DNA of 40,211 nucleotides from an uncultured Muriicola sp. (GTDB taxonomy: Bacteria > Bacteroidota > Bacteroidia > Flavobacteriales > Flavobacteriaceae). The translations under genes and the position numbers were made by a program. A model generated the notes under the pieces. It was not told where the DNA came from. It saw only the letters and a program-made list of their open reading frames with translations, and searched no databases. Below are positions 9,172 through 18,284 of the stretch, one piece after another (position 1 is the stretch's first letter; each line of letters opens with the position of its first letter). The stretch spans positions 5,229-45,439 of the forward strand of contig NZ_CAMYKH010000018.1 in assembly GCF_947258935.1 (NCBI RefSeq), written 5' to 3'.

Positions 9172-9321
9172 ACATTAATTTATAGGTTGTATTTCACATT
9201 AGGGCGCTTTTGTTTAGCCCTCATTATTGTGAATAAGGATTTAACCTGACTTTGGAAGACGTTACAAAACATGGCAAGTCCTCAATGCGTATTTTTATAA
9301 AATTGGAGTAAAAATCAGGCT

Positions 9322-11091
9322 TTAATACCCGTAGATCTCATTGTAAAGAGGGAGGTATTTTTCTTTTATGACCTTTCGTTTTAATTTCATGGTGGGAGTG
9401 AGGTGTCCGTCTTCTACAGTCCATAGGTTTGGTGTAAGTTTAAAGGCTTTTACCTTTTCCCATTTTGCAAATTGTTCATTTGCATGGTCTACTTCTTCCT
9501 GAATCCGCGCAAGTAAAACCTCATCCCGTACCAGATCCGAAGGTCCGCCTAAGGTTTTATGATGTCTTTTGGCCCATTCAGTAATAAACTCAAAATTTGG
9601 TTGTATTAGGGCAGCCGGCATCTTTTCTCCTTCCCCTACGACCATTACCTGTTCTATAAAACGAGATTGCTTGAGCCTGTTCTCCAAGAGTTGTGGGGCC
9701 ACATATTTTCCGCCAGATGTTTTGAACATTTCTTTCTTGCGGTCTGTGATACGTAAAAATCCTTCACTGTCAATTTCGCCAATATCACCCGTATGGAAAT
9801 ATCCATTGGTCATTACTTCCTTAGTTTTTTCCGCGTCTTTATAATAACCCATCATAACATTAGGGCCTTTACAGAGAATCTCGCCATCTGCTGCTATCTT
9901 AACTTCCACCTTTTCTATAATCTGCCCAACAGAGCCTATTTTCCATCCACGGTTTTTTTTGCAATTCACAGAAATGACAGGAGATGTTTCCGTAAGTCCA
10001 TAACCTTCCATCACAGGAATGCCTGCAGCACTAAAAATTCGCGACAATCTTGTTTGCAAAGCAGCACTGCCCGAGGTCATTGTCTCTAAGTTACCTCCTA
10101 GACCTTCTTTCCATTTACTAAAAATGAGTTTTCTGGCAATAGCCAGCTTGAATTCATACCACCAGCCATTGGCTCCATAAGGTTCATACTTCAAACCTAA
10201 CTTCACTGCCCAGAAAAATAGTGCCTTTTTAACCCCTGTAAGTTCTGTACCCTTGTTAATGATCTTATCGTATACTTTTTCTAAAAGCCTGGGGACCACC
10301 GTCATCACATTAGGTTTTATCTCTTTAAGGTTTTCACTTATTTTATCGAGACCTTCCGCAAAGTATACGCTAATGCTGCAGTATTGATAAAGGTACAGGA
10401 CCATTCGTTCAAAAATATGGCAAACAGGCAGGAAACTGAGGGCGGAACTACCAGACCCCAGCGGTATTCTTGGCTGACTGGCAAGTACATTAGAGACAAT
10501 GTTGTTATGAGACAGCATAACGCCTTTTGGTCTGCCTGTGGTACCGGAAGTATAGATCAATGTTGCCAGGTCTTCCGGCTTAACCGCATTTTTTCGCATT
10601 TCCACTTCCTCCTGATAACTAGTATCCTCACCTAAAGAAAGTAGCTCTGTCCAATGCTTGCACTCTTCTATCTCATCAAAACAATAAATATCTTTCAAAG
10701 TAGGTACTTGCCCTTTAATACTTTTAACTTTTTCCAAAACCTCCACACAGGACACAAAACAGTACTGGGCTTCTGAATGATTGAGGATGTAGGCGTAATC
10801 TTCTTCGGAAATTGTTGGATAAATTGGGACGTTTTGAGCTCCAATTTGTAAGACAGCGATGTCTAAAATATTCCATTCCGTGCGATTGGTCATTGAGATC
10901 ACAGCGATCTTATCATTTGCCTGAACTTTAAGTTTTAGGAGCGCCCTGCTAAGCATATTGGCCTTCCTGATGTACTCCTTCGTAGAAATGGTCACCCACT
11001 CTCCTTTGTATTTGCTTACAAACGCTTTTTCCAGAGGAAAATGTTCTTGTTGATAGTAGGGGATGTCGAAAAGACGAGTAACACTTTGCAT
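9322..11091 (-). CDS. long-chain fatty acid--CoA ligase (AMP-binding)
   Basis: A 589-residue adenylate-forming enzyme that activates fatty acids to acyl-CoA through an acyl-adenylate. The AMP-binding P-loop YTSGTTGRPKG is at residues 180-190, with GYGLTETSP in the middle, then GYFHTGDIGEID and ITDRKKEMFKTSGGKYVAPQ, the hinge and fatty-acyl-CoA-synthetase signature of the long-chain (FAA/FadD15-like) branch. No signal peptide is seen, so it is cytosolic or membrane-peripheral. It lies about 200 bases upstream of the MarR-headed operon on the same strand but outside it, because the MarR promoter lies between. It supplies that operon with substrate. The ATG at 11091 is the natural start. The exact chain length used is unknown. 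Confidence 0.93.
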   Translation of the reverse strand: MQSVTRLFDIPYYQQEHFPLEKAFVSKYKGEWVTISTKEYIRKANMLSRALLKLKVQANDKIAVISMTNRTEWNILDIAVLQIGAQNVPIYPTISEEDYAYILNHSEAQYCFVSCVEVLEKVKSIKGQVPTLKDIYCFDEIEECKHWTELLSLGEDTSYQEEVEMRKNAVKPEDLATLIYTSGTTGRPKGVMLSHNNIVSNVLASQPRIPLGSGSSALSFLPVCHIFERMVLYLYQYCSISVYFAEGLDKISENLKEIKPNVMTVVPRLLEKVYDKIINKGTELTGVKKALFFWAVKLGLKYEPYGANGWWYEFKLAIARKLIFSKWKEGLGGNLETMTSGSAALQTRLSRIFSAAGIPVMEGYGLTETSPVISVNCKKNRGWKIGSVGQIIEKVEVKIAADGEILCKGPNVMMGYYKDAEKTKEVMTNGYFHTGDIGEIDSEGFLRITDRKKEMFKTSGGKYVAPQLLENRLKQSRFIEQVMVVGEGEKMPAALIQPNFEFITEWAKRHHKTLGGPSDLVRDEVLLARIQEEVDHANEQFAKWEKVKAFKLTPNLWTVEDGHLTPTMKLKRKVIKEKYLPLYNEIYGY

Positions 11092-11219
11092 ATGTTGGTA
11101 TTAATGGTTCTTGCAAAGTAAGAAAAGGGAGCGGGATTTTAAAATGGGATTGATAAAATTAAGTGTGATTTATTGTGAATTTCAAAATAAACCTTTGATA
11201 ATGCACCTAAAGAGGCCAA

Positions 11220-14200
11220 TTATGACATTGATTTCAACCATTTTCTGGCATTGACAAATGCTTCCAGCCAAGGGGAAACTTGGTCCTTTCTGGAAGGATA
11301 ATGTGCCCAATTCCATGGAAATATGCTTCGCTCAATATGTGGCATGGTCACCAGGTGCCTGCCTGTTTTATCGCAGATCATGGCAACATTATAATCGCTG
11401 CCATTAGGGTTCGCAGGATATTGATCGTACCCATAGGTCGCTACAATTCCATATCTATCTGCGGGGTAAGGCAAAGAGAACTTACCTTCGCCATGAGATA
11501 TCCATACCCCCAAAGTAGTCCCTTCCAGGGTCGATAACATTACCGAATTATTTTTTTCCACACGTACCGAGGTAAAATTGCTTTCGTGTTTGCGGGAGTC
11601 GTTATAGGTCATTTTTCCATGTACCTCATGTTCAGGATTTATAAGGTCTAGTTCCATAAATAATTGGCAACCATTACATATACCAACAGACAAGGTATCT
11701 GGTCTGGCAAAGAATTTTTTAAGGGAATTTCGGGCTTTGTCATTGTATTTAAAGGCGCCTGCCCAGCCTTTGGCACTGCCTAACACATCTGAGTTGGAAA
11801 ACCCGCCCACGGCACCAATAAAACTGATTTCTTCCAGGGTCTCCCTTCCGGAAATAAGATCTGTCATATGTACATCTTTTACATCAAATCCGGCAAGAAA
11901 CATGGCGTTGGCCATTTCACGCTCAGAATTACTCCCTTTTTCCCTCAAAATGGCCGCCTTTGGCCTCTTGTTTTCCGATTTGGGCAACTGTCCGGTAAAG
12001 TGCTTTGGAAAATGATACACCAGGGGCTGATGCTTGTAATTTTGATACCGTAGTTTCGCCAGATCTTGTGCTGTTTGTTTGCTATCTAACAAATAGGAGG
12101 TATTGTACCAAATATCGCGCTGAGCGTACACATCGATCTTTAATTCATCTTTTCCATTGGTAAGAAGCAGTTGGGGATCAGAATTGACCGATCCTATCTT
12201 GTGGAAATTTATATGTGCGTTTTTAAATACCTTTTCAATAGAACTGTCCTTGGCCTGAAGAACGATCCCCGCATTTTCGGCAAAAAGTAACTTTATGGTA
12301 TCAGACTCCCCAAGAGTAGAAAGATCAATACTCGCTCCCAGATTATTATCAGCAAAGCACATTTCGAGCAAGGTGGTGATGAGTCCGCCCGAAGCTACGT
12401 CGTGCCCTGCTACGATTTGATTATCTTTTATTAGTTGTTGAAGCGTATTAAAGGCATTTTTAAAATAAGTGGCATCTGCGATTGAAGGGGCTGTTTGCCC
12501 CACCTTGTTGAGGACCTGAGCAAAGGAAGATCCTCCAATAGCATATTGGTCCTCAGACATGTTGATGTAATACACCGAACCTCCATTTGCCTTAAATACA
12601 GGCTCAACTACTTTGGTTATATCACTGCAATGACCAGCAGCAGATATAATTACAGTACCCGGAGACAGTACTTCCTGGTCCTGATATTTTTGTTTCATTG
12701 AAAGAGAATCCTTCCCGGTTGGTACATTGATGCCCAATGCAATTGCAAAGTCTGAGACAGCCGTAACCGCATCATAAAGTCTGGCATCTTCCCCCGGATT
12801 CCTACATGGCCACATCCAGTTGGCTGATAAGGAAACGGAAGTAAGTCCATCTTCTAAAGGAGCCCAAACTAAATTGGTCAATGCCTCAGCAATGCTATTA
12901 AGGCTACCGGCCTTGGGATCAATTAGTCCAGAGATTGGAGAATGCCCGAGGGAAGTTGCAATCCCCTCTTTTCCTTTAAAATCCATCGCCATTACCCCAA
13001 CATTATTGAGTGGAAGTTGCAAGGGACCTGCGCATTGCTGTTTTGCCACCCTGCCACCAACACAGCGGTCTACTTTATTGGTAAGCCAATCCTTGCATCC
13101 TACAGCCTCTAATTGTAAGACACTTTCCAGATACTCTTTAAACTTATCCAGGCTATACGCTGGATTTTGGTAGTCTCTTTGAACTGAGACGTCTGTCATT
13201 ATGGTCTTTGGAGAGCTTCCAAACATATCTGCCAGTTCCAGATCCATAGGTTTTTCATTCCTTTTGGAAGAAGTAAAGGAAAAACGATGATCTCCTGTTG
13301 CAATACCAACTTCGTACATGGGGGCTCTTTCCCTTGCAGCGATCCTTGCCAGAAAACTACTGTCCTTGGCGCTAATAACCAGACCCATGCGTTCCTGAGA
13401 TTCGTTCCCAATGATTTCTTTCGCAGATAGGGTAGGGTCTCCAATAGGTAGTTTATCCATATCTATAGCACCCCCTGTTTCTTCTACCAGTTCAGACAGG
13501 CAGTTGAGGTGTCCGCCTGCTCCATGATCATGGATAGATACCACGGGGTTTGTATCATTTTCTACCAACCCACGTATGGCATTGGCTGCTCTTTTTTGCA
13601 TTTCAGGGTTAGATCGTTGTACCGCATTGAGTTCAATGGCTGCGCTAAACTCACCCGTATCTGCACTAGATACGGCTGCTCCGCCCATTCCAATACGATA
13701 GTTGTCTCCCCCAAGTAATACGATCTTATCACCTTTTATAGGGGTATCTTTCAAGGCTTGTGAAGCTTTTCCATACCCAATTCCTCCGGCCATCATAATT
13801 ACTTTGTCATATCCCAGTACCCTATCATGTTCCTTATGCTCAAAGGTTAGTACTGAACCGGCAATTAAGGGTTGGCCAAATTTGTTTCCAAAATCGGAAG
13901 CCCCGTTAGATGCCTTAATTAAAATATCCATAGGAGTTTGATATAACCACTGTCTTTCCTCAACCCCACCTTCCCAGGATCTACCTTCTTCCATTCTGGA
14001 GTAAGCTGTCATATAAACCGCGGTCCCTGCCAGGGGTAAAGAACCTTTTCCTCCGGCCAGTCTGTCCCTAATCTCACCTCCGGAGCCGGTGGCAGCACCA
14101 TTGAACGGTTCTACAGTGGTAGGAAAATTATGTGTTTCAGCTTTTAGTGAAAGGACAGAATCAAAAGAAGTTTCTTTGTAGAAATCCGGTTTATCCGGGG

Positions 14201-14876
14201 AGGCAGGAGCAAACTGCATAACCCGTGGACCTTTTACAAATGCTACATTGTCCTTATAGGCTGAAACAATTGTATTGGGGTGTTTTTCTGATGTTTTTCT
14301 GATCAGTTTGAAAAGAGAAGATGGTTTTGCCTTCCCGTCTATAACAAAAACACCGTTAAAGATCTTATGTCTGCAATGTTCTGAGTTCACCTGACTAAAT
14401 CCAAAAACTTCAGAATCTGTAAGTGATCGGCCTAATTTTTTGGACAAAGTTTCCAAATACTCAATTTCTTCTTCATTTAATGCCAAGCCTTCTTTCTTGT
14501 TATAAGCGGCAATATCCTTAATAGATAGAATGGATTCTGGTTTTACGTCTATGGTAAAAATATGCTGGGTAAGACCATTATATTTTTGTGATAGCATAGG
14601 ATCAAAAGCTTTGAAATCTTCCGGTACCGCTTTAAATTCCTCTATTCTATCGATATCAGAAATCCCCATGTTCTGGGTCATTTCTGTGGCATTTGTACTC
14701 CAAGGGGTGATCATGGCGGCTCTGGGACCTACAAAAAAAGCGTCTATAGACGCTGATGACAGGCAGGGTATATCACCAAATAACCAAGTCAATTTTTCTT
14801 TATCAAGATCATTGAGCGTGGCATGCGTTTGTACTGCAAATATTTTTAATGAGGGATCCCCGAAGAAATAGATCAT
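11220..14876 (-). CDS. purL: phosphoribosylformylglycinamidine synthase, single-chain (PurL + PurQ)
   Basis: A 1218-residue enzyme of de novo purine synthesis that converts FGAR, glutamine and ATP to FGAM. This is the long single-chain form found in proteobacteria and many Bacteroidota, with an N-terminal PurS-like region, a linker, the ATP-binding synthase domains and a C-terminal glutaminase. The synthase motif SEHCRHKIF and the stretch ETHNFPTTVEPFNGAATGSGG are clear, as is HDHGAGGHLNCL. In the glutaminase, GICNGCQ gives the nucleophile Cys1067 and MPHIER gives His1180 and Glu1182. The length is complete and no frameshift is visible. The gene starts at ATG 14876 (MIYFFGDPSLKIF) and is preceded by a candidate -7 box. 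It stands apart from other purine genes in this window. Confidence 0.96.
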   Translation of the reverse strand: MIYFFGDPSLKIFAVQTHATLNDLDKEKLTWLFGDIPCLSSASIDAFFVGPRAAMITPWSTNATEMTQNMGISDIDRIEEFKAVPEDFKAFDPMLSQKYNGLTQHIFTIDVKPESILSIKDIAAYNKKEGLALNEEEIEYLETLSKKLGRSLTDSEVFGFSQVNSEHCRHKIFNGVFVIDGKAKPSSLFKLIRKTSEKHPNTIVSAYKDNVAFVKGPRVMQFAPASPDKPDFYKETSFDSVLSLKAETHNFPTTVEPFNGAATGSGGEIRDRLAGGKGSLPLAGTAVYMTAYSRMEEGRSWEGGVEERQWLYQTPMDILIKASNGASDFGNKFGQPLIAGSVLTFEHKEHDRVLGYDKVIMMAGGIGYGKASQALKDTPIKGDKIVLLGGDNYRIGMGGAAVSSADTGEFSAAIELNAVQRSNPEMQKRAANAIRGLVENDTNPVVSIHDHGAGGHLNCLSELVEETGGAIDMDKLPIGDPTLSAKEIIGNESQERMGLVISAKDSSFLARIAARERAPMYEVGIATGDHRFSFTSSKRNEKPMDLELADMFGSSPKTIMTDVSVQRDYQNPAYSLDKFKEYLESVLQLEAVGCKDWLTNKVDRCVGGRVAKQQCAGPLQLPLNNVGVMAMDFKGKEGIATSLGHSPISGLIDPKAGSLNSIAEALTNLVWAPLEDGLTSVSLSANWMWPCRNPGEDARLYDAVTAVSDFAIALGINVPTGKDSLSMKQKYQDQEVLSPGTVIISAAGHCSDITKVVEPVFKANGGSVYYINMSEDQYAIGGSSFAQVLNKVGQTAPSIADATYFKNAFNTLQQLIKDNQIVAGHDVASGGLITTLLEMCFADNNLGASIDLSTLGESDTIKLLFAENAGIVLQAKDSSIEKVFKNAHINFHKIGSVNSDPQLLLTNGKDELKIDVYAQRDIWYNTSYLLDSKQTAQDLAKLRYQNYKHQPLVYHFPKHFTGQLPKSENKRPKAAILREKGSNSEREMANAMFLAGFDVKDVHMTDLISGRETLEEISFIGAVGGFSNSDVLGSAKGWAGAFKYNDKARNSLKKFFARPDTLSVGICNGCQLFMELDLINPEHEVHGKMTYNDSRKHESNFTSVRVEKNNSVMLSTLEGTTLGVWISHGEGKFSLPYPADRYGIVATYGYDQYPANPNGSDYNVAMICDKTGRHLVTMPHIERSIFPWNWAHYPSRKDQVSPWLEAFVNARKWLKSMS

Positions 14877-14908
14877 GTGCGAGGTTTGTTGAGGGTTTTA
14901 AGAAGCCA

Positions 14909-14916
14909 CAAATTTA
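14909..14916 (-). promoter_or_regulatory. candidate -7 promoter box for purL
   Basis: The minus strand reads TAAATTTG, matching TAnnTTTG, 32 bases upstream of the purL ATG. No clear TTTG -33 box is seen at the usual spacing. Confidence 0.45.
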
Positions 14917-15010
14917 CACTAATTCTGTGTTTTTTTAATGGCGAACAATGAACAGTTTTCAAGGGTGATTGTTCATTACTTTTTTTTTGGCCAGTAGATT
15001 CTTAGTGAGC

Positions 15011-16222
15011 TTATGATCTTTGCAACAATGCCATGTAAAATCCGTCATACCCGGAGCTATGGGCATAGATATGTTGTTCCTTCACTAAAGAAAAACTCTT
15101 TCCTTCCTCAGATTGCAGGAATGTTTCTACCTGTTTGGAATTTTCCTGAGGCAAGATAGAACAGGTTGCATATACCATTTTACCACCATCATTGACCATC
15201 TTGCTGTAATCTCTCAACAGCTCTTTTTGAGTTTGAAGGATCTTTTCCAGGGAAGTAGCACTCAACTTCCATTTGGTATCGGGATTACGTCTTAGCACGC
15301 CAAGACCTGTACAAGGTGCATCTATAAGTACCCTATCTGCTTTTTTGTGCAGTTTTTTGATCACTTTGGTACTGTCTATAAGTCGGGTTTCCAAATTATG
15401 AGCCCCATTTCTTTTTGCCCTGCGCTTTAATTCATGTAGTTTGTTCGCGTAGATATCGAGCGCAATGAGTTGTCCTTTATTTTCCATCAGGGCAGCCAGG
15501 TGAAGTGATTTACCGCCTGCGCCTGCACATGCATCCACAACCCGTAATCCGGGAGAAACATCTAGTAAAGGCGATACTAATTGCGAAGAAGCGTCCTGTA
15601 CTTCAAAAAGACCTTCCTTGAATGCCTCAGTTATAAAAACATTGGCTCTTTCCTTTAATTTAAGGGCATGTGGATAGCCTTTTATAAGGTCAGCATCGAT
15701 ACCTTCCTCTAGCAGTCTTTTTCTTAAAAATGGTGTTGATGTTTTTAGTGTATTGGTCCTCAGGACCACCGGAGCTAATTCGTTCAAAGCATGCAGTTCC
15801 TTGGTCCACAAAGTTTCCCCAAGTGCTTTAACGCCCGTTTCATCTAGCCAGTCAGGAATGGATTCCCGGTATTTTCTAATTTTCGAAAGCTCATCGAATC
15901 GTCCTTTGATCCTTCTGGTGGGTGTATCTTCCAATTGTTTCCAATCCGGAAGTGAAATTCCACGAAGCACGGCCCAAACAGCAAAGAGTCTAAAGAAGTT
16001 GGTTCTGTCAAAAGGTTCTTTAACTTCAGCAATTTCTGCATACAGCCGTTTCCATCGCACAATGTCATAGATGGTTTCTGCAATAAAACCGCGGTCTCTA
16101 GAGCCCCATCGTTTATCTCTTTTCAGGATCTGTTCTACGGCTTTGGAGGCGTAGATTCCTTCATTGAAGATCATATGGAGTCCATCTACAACCCCGAACA
16201 CTAAATTCCTATGTAAGCGCAT
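15011..16222 (-). CDS. RsmB/NOP-family RNA m5C methyltransferase
   Basis: A 403-residue SAM-dependent cytosine-5 RNA methyltransferase. The SAM-binding motif VVDACAGAGGKSLHL is followed by ALDIYANKL. The two family cysteines are Cys304 in DAPCTGLG (motif IV) and Cys354 in YATCSILPQEN (motif VI), the pair used for covalent catalysis and release. A NusB-like helical region fills the first 130 residues. The closest named enzyme is RsmB (16S rRNA C967), but NOP-family targets are hard to assign by sequence, so the symbol is left blank. It lies 134 bases upstream of purL on the minus strand and starts at ATG 16222, back to back with a lipoprotein gene. It looks intact. Confidence 0.9.
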   Translation of the reverse strand: MRLHRNLVFGVVDGLHMIFNEGIYASKAVEQILKRDKRWGSRDRGFIAETIYDIVRWKRLYAEIAEVKEPFDRTNFFRLFAVWAVLRGISLPDWKQLEDTPTRRIKGRFDELSKIRKYRESIPDWLDETGVKALGETLWTKELHALNELAPVVLRTNTLKTSTPFLRKRLLEEGIDADLIKGYPHALKLKERANVFITEAFKEGLFEVQDASSQLVSPLLDVSPGLRVVDACAGAGGKSLHLAALMENKGQLIALDIYANKLHELKRRAKRNGAHNLETRLIDSTKVIKKLHKKADRVLIDAPCTGLGVLRRNPDTKWKLSATSLEKILQTQKELLRDYSKMVNDGGKMVYATCSILPQENSKQVETFLQSEEGKSFSLVKEQHIYAHSSGYDGFYMALLQRS

Positions 16223-16269
16223 TCGAAAAATTTAGACCGCAAAGGTACCCTTTTGAGGAGGAAACCCTT

Positions 16270-16277
16270 TATTTTTG
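16270..16277 (+). promoter_or_regulatory. -7 promoter box for the Asp-box lipoprotein gene
   Basis: TATTTTTG matches TAnnTTTG, 15 bases before the ATG at 16293. A TTTTG at 16251-16255 could be the -33 box, but the spacing of 14 bases is short. The box covers the TTG that would otherwise be an upstream start. Confidence 0.55.
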
Positions 16278-16292
16278 AGTAAATTAAATACT

Positions 16293-17321
16293 ATGCGCTC
16301 TTTCCTTATCTTTTTTATTTTGTTAGTTGTCTGGGGATGCACAGATCAGCAACCATCCCATAATTATAGCAGTGTTGATGTAAGGATCCTTTTTAATGAT
16401 TCTGTAAGCATACGGGCGTTAGAGGTTATGGAAGGGAGTGTTGGTTTTGCCGGGAATGGGGGAGTTTTTGGTGCTATTGATCTTAAAAGCCAACAGATAC
16501 GAGCAAAGCAACAAAGGTTTGATACCATTTTTCCCGAGTTCAGGTCTATTGCGCATACTCAAACCGATTTTTTTATGCTTTCAGCCGGAAGGCCTGCCCT
16601 CTTATTTAAAACTGGAAATCAGGGCCTGATGGAATTGGTATATCAAGAAGATGACGAAGGGGTCTTTTATGATGCCATGTCTTTCTGGAACGATATGGAA
16701 GGATTGGCCATTGGTGATGAGATGAATGGGTGTTTGTCTATTCTGATCACCAGAGATGGTGGAAATTCCTGGCAGAAGACGCCATGTTCAGAATTGCCGC
16801 AAGCTATAACTGGAGAAGGGGCATTTGCAGCAAGTAACACCAATATTGCAATTAGTGGTGATCATACCTGGGTAGGTACCACAGAAAGTAGAATATTCTA
16901 CTCCCCAGACAAAGGACAAAGTTGGCAGGTATTTACTACACCCATAAAGAATAGGGCACCAACTCAAGGGATATATACGCTCGATTTTTACAATGATCAA
17001 CTTGGTGTGGCCTTAGGAGGAGATTATACACAACCAGATTCGATGACCGGGAATAAGGCGCTTACCAAAAATGGCGGTAGAACCTGGGAATTAATAGCGG
17101 ATGGAAACATCCCCGGCTACAAGAGTTGTGTGCAGTTTGTACCCAATGGGGGAGGTAAGGAAATGGTGGCAGTTGGTTTTACAGGCATTACCTATTCTCA
17201 GGATTTTGGCGACAGTTGGGTGAACCTATCCGATGAGCCTTTTTACACCCTTAGATTTGTGAACGATTCTATAGCATATGCTGCCGGTAAACACCGTATT
17301 GGGTTACTTAGTTTTAAATAA
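16293..17321 (+). CDS. Asp-box (BNR) beta-propeller lipoprotein, YCF48/HCF136-like
   Basis: The protein has 342 residues from ATG 16293. Its N-terminus is a lipoprotein signal ending in VVWGC, with the lipid-bearing Cys at residue 16. The body is a beta-propeller with Asp-box turns (S/T-x-D/N-x-G-x-S/T-W): ITRDGGNSW, YSPDKGQSW, LTKNGGRTW and YSQDFGDSW. Such folds occur in sialidases, VPS10 domains and the photosystem II assembly factor HCF136/YCF48. No sialidase catalytic set is visible, so a binding or scaffolding role in the envelope is more likely than enzymatic hydrolysis. Flavobacterial relatives are often called 'oxidoreductase' without proof. An upstream TTG at 16275 lies inside the -7 box and is rejected as start. 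A strong hairpin terminator follows the stop directly. Confidence 0.85.
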   Translation: MRSFLIFFILLVVWGCTDQQPSHNYSSVDVRILFNDSVSIRALEVMEGSVGFAGNGGVFGAIDLKSQQIRAKQQRFDTIFPEFRSIAHTQTDFFMLSAGRPALLFKTGNQGLMELVYQEDDEGVFYDAMSFWNDMEGLAIGDEMNGCLSILITRDGGNSWQKTPCSELPQAITGEGAFAASNTNIAISGDHTWVGTTESRIFYSPDKGQSWQVFTTPIKNRAPTQGIYTLDFYNDQLGVALGGDYTQPDSMTGNKALTKNGGRTWELIADGNIPGYKSCVQFVPNGGGKEMVAVGFTGITYSQDFGDSWVNLSDEPFYTLRFVNDSIAYAAGKHRIGLLSFK

Positions 17322-17349
17322 AAAAGGGCAGACATTGTCTACCCTTTTT
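17321..17349. terminator. bidirectional intrinsic terminator
   Basis: AAAAAGGG (17321-17328) pairs with CCCTTTTT (17342-17349), with an inner AGAC/GTCT stem and a 3-base loop. It follows the stop of the Asp-box gene at once and also faces the minus-strand gene ending at 17394. Confidence 0.88.
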
Positions 17350-17393
17350 CCGACTAACATACGACTCCTTTTATAAAGTCAACCCAAATCTAA

Positions 17394-17741
17394 TTATACA
17401 TAAACAACTTTGTATGTTCTGCCTATTTTTCGATAGTGAATCCCTTTGTAGGCAAAATATTTTCTTCCTTTAATATAGACCACTCTATGTCCTCTTGGTA
17501 AGGTTCTTAAAACAATCCCTCTTGGCGCAGCACAAACAACATATTTTCTACCGCGGGCTTTGTACCATATTCCGGAGGCAAAGTGATAATTAATTCCTTT
17601 GTGGAATAGTAAACGTGGTTTATTGATAGTGGTAACAACGGTACCATGTTTTGGATATACCTTCACAATTCGTTGTGCATTTCCAGCACTAAGCATTCCA
17701 AAAAAGGCAATGATCACTAAAACTACTTTAAGACTTTTCAT
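17394..17741 (-). CDS. small secreted basic protein, DUF6515-like
   Basis: A 115-residue protein of unknown function. Residues 1-22 form a signal peptide (hydrophobic VVLVIIAFFGMLSAGNAQ), so it is exported. The mature part is very rich in Arg, Lys and Tyr and contains alternating motifs such as GINYHFASGIWYKARGRKY, PRGIVLRTLPRG and GIHYRKIGRTYKVV. This pattern of G-x-x-Y-Y strands around a conserved P-x-G-I turn resembles DUF6515-type secreted proteins of Bacteroidota; I place it there by resemblance only. It is monocistronic and ends against the terminator shared with the converging lipoprotein gene. The strong positive charge suggests binding to an anionic surface such as LPS or nucleic acid, which is speculation. 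Confidence 0.7.
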   Translation of the reverse strand: MKSLKVVLVIIAFFGMLSAGNAQRIVKVYPKHGTVVTTINKPRLLFHKGINYHFASGIWYKARGRKYVVCAAPRGIVLRTLPRGHRVVYIKGRKYFAYKGIHYRKIGRTYKVVYV

Positions 17742-17801
17742 AACAATTAATTTTAATAGGTTATAGTACTAAGACCGTCTATTTAAGGCTTGGTTTAATG
17801 C

Positions 17802-17828
17802 AAAAGGAGGCTTTACGCCTCCTTTTTT
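17802..17828 (-). terminator. intrinsic terminator of the sigma factor operon
   Basis: A 10-bp perfect stem (17802-17811 with 17817-17826: AAAAGGAGGC and GCCTCCTTTT) and a 5-base loop lie 22 bases past the stop of the last sigma-operon gene. Read on the minus strand, the right half of the stem ends in TTTT. Confidence 0.8.
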
Positions 17829-17849
17829 CTGCTTTTTGTCGAATACTGA

Positions 17850-18284
17850 TTATTGTCGCCTTTTTTGTATCTGCTGTAACAACCTCTTTTTAAAGTCGTC
17901 CTCTGCTTTGATCAATAAAAAGGTTTTCCGCGCTGAGATCAAATTGGTCATCTTCTTTAAAAAAGCCATGTTGCGGTTATTCCTTTCTTCCTGCAGGGCC
18001 AGGAACTCGTCCATTAAAGATTGGATCTGTTGATTGGAGATGTTTTGGAAGTTCTGTAATCTGTTCCTGATCTCCGTACGTTCTCGTCTGCGTATTTCCT
18101 CAATCGCAGCTTCATGTTCGTTATATACCGGCCAAAAGACGGCGGCTTCCTCACTTGTAAGGCTCAGCCTTTCTGTAATAAAGGCGATCTTTAGTGATTT
18201 TATCTTGTCCATGCCCGTCTGCGCACTAAGGAAGCTGCTTGCAGAAATAAAGGCAATGATTAGTATTTTACTGATATGCTTCAT
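17850..18284 (-). CDS. periplasmic LTXXQ/Spy-like protein of the ECF sigma operon
   Basis: A 144-residue exported helical protein. The signal peptide is residues 1-21 (IAFISASSFLSAQ). The mature part is almost all charged helix, with KIAFITERLSLTSEEAAVFWPVYNEHEAAIEEI followed by a long heptad-like stretch with many Arg/Glu. The block I-x-x-x-L-x-L-T-x-E-x-A-x-x-F-W-P is the usual start of Bacteroidota proteins annotated 'sensor of ECF-type sigma factor', distant relatives of Spy/CpxP. It overlaps the 3' end of the anti-sigma-like gene by 17 bases, so the two are translated together. A role as envelope sensor or chaperone that feeds the membrane protein is inferred from the operon. It is followed by a strong terminator. 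Confidence 0.8.
   Translation of the reverse strand: MKHISKILIIAFISASSFLSAQTGMDKIKSLKIAFITERLSLTSEEAAVFWPVYNEHEAAIEEIRRRERTEIRNRLQNFQNISNQQIQSLMDEFLALQEERNNRNMAFLKKMTNLISARKTFLLIKAEDDFKKRLLQQIQKRRQ

Noticed and set aside
9201..9221. AGGGC...GCCCT hairpin between MarR and the acyl-CoA ligase as a terminator
   Set aside because: The stem is only 5 bp with an 11-base loop, and no T-run follows on either strand.
12820..13173. 117-codon plus-strand frame inside purL
   Set aside because: Antisense shadow; no recognisable motif and no promoter or ribosome site.
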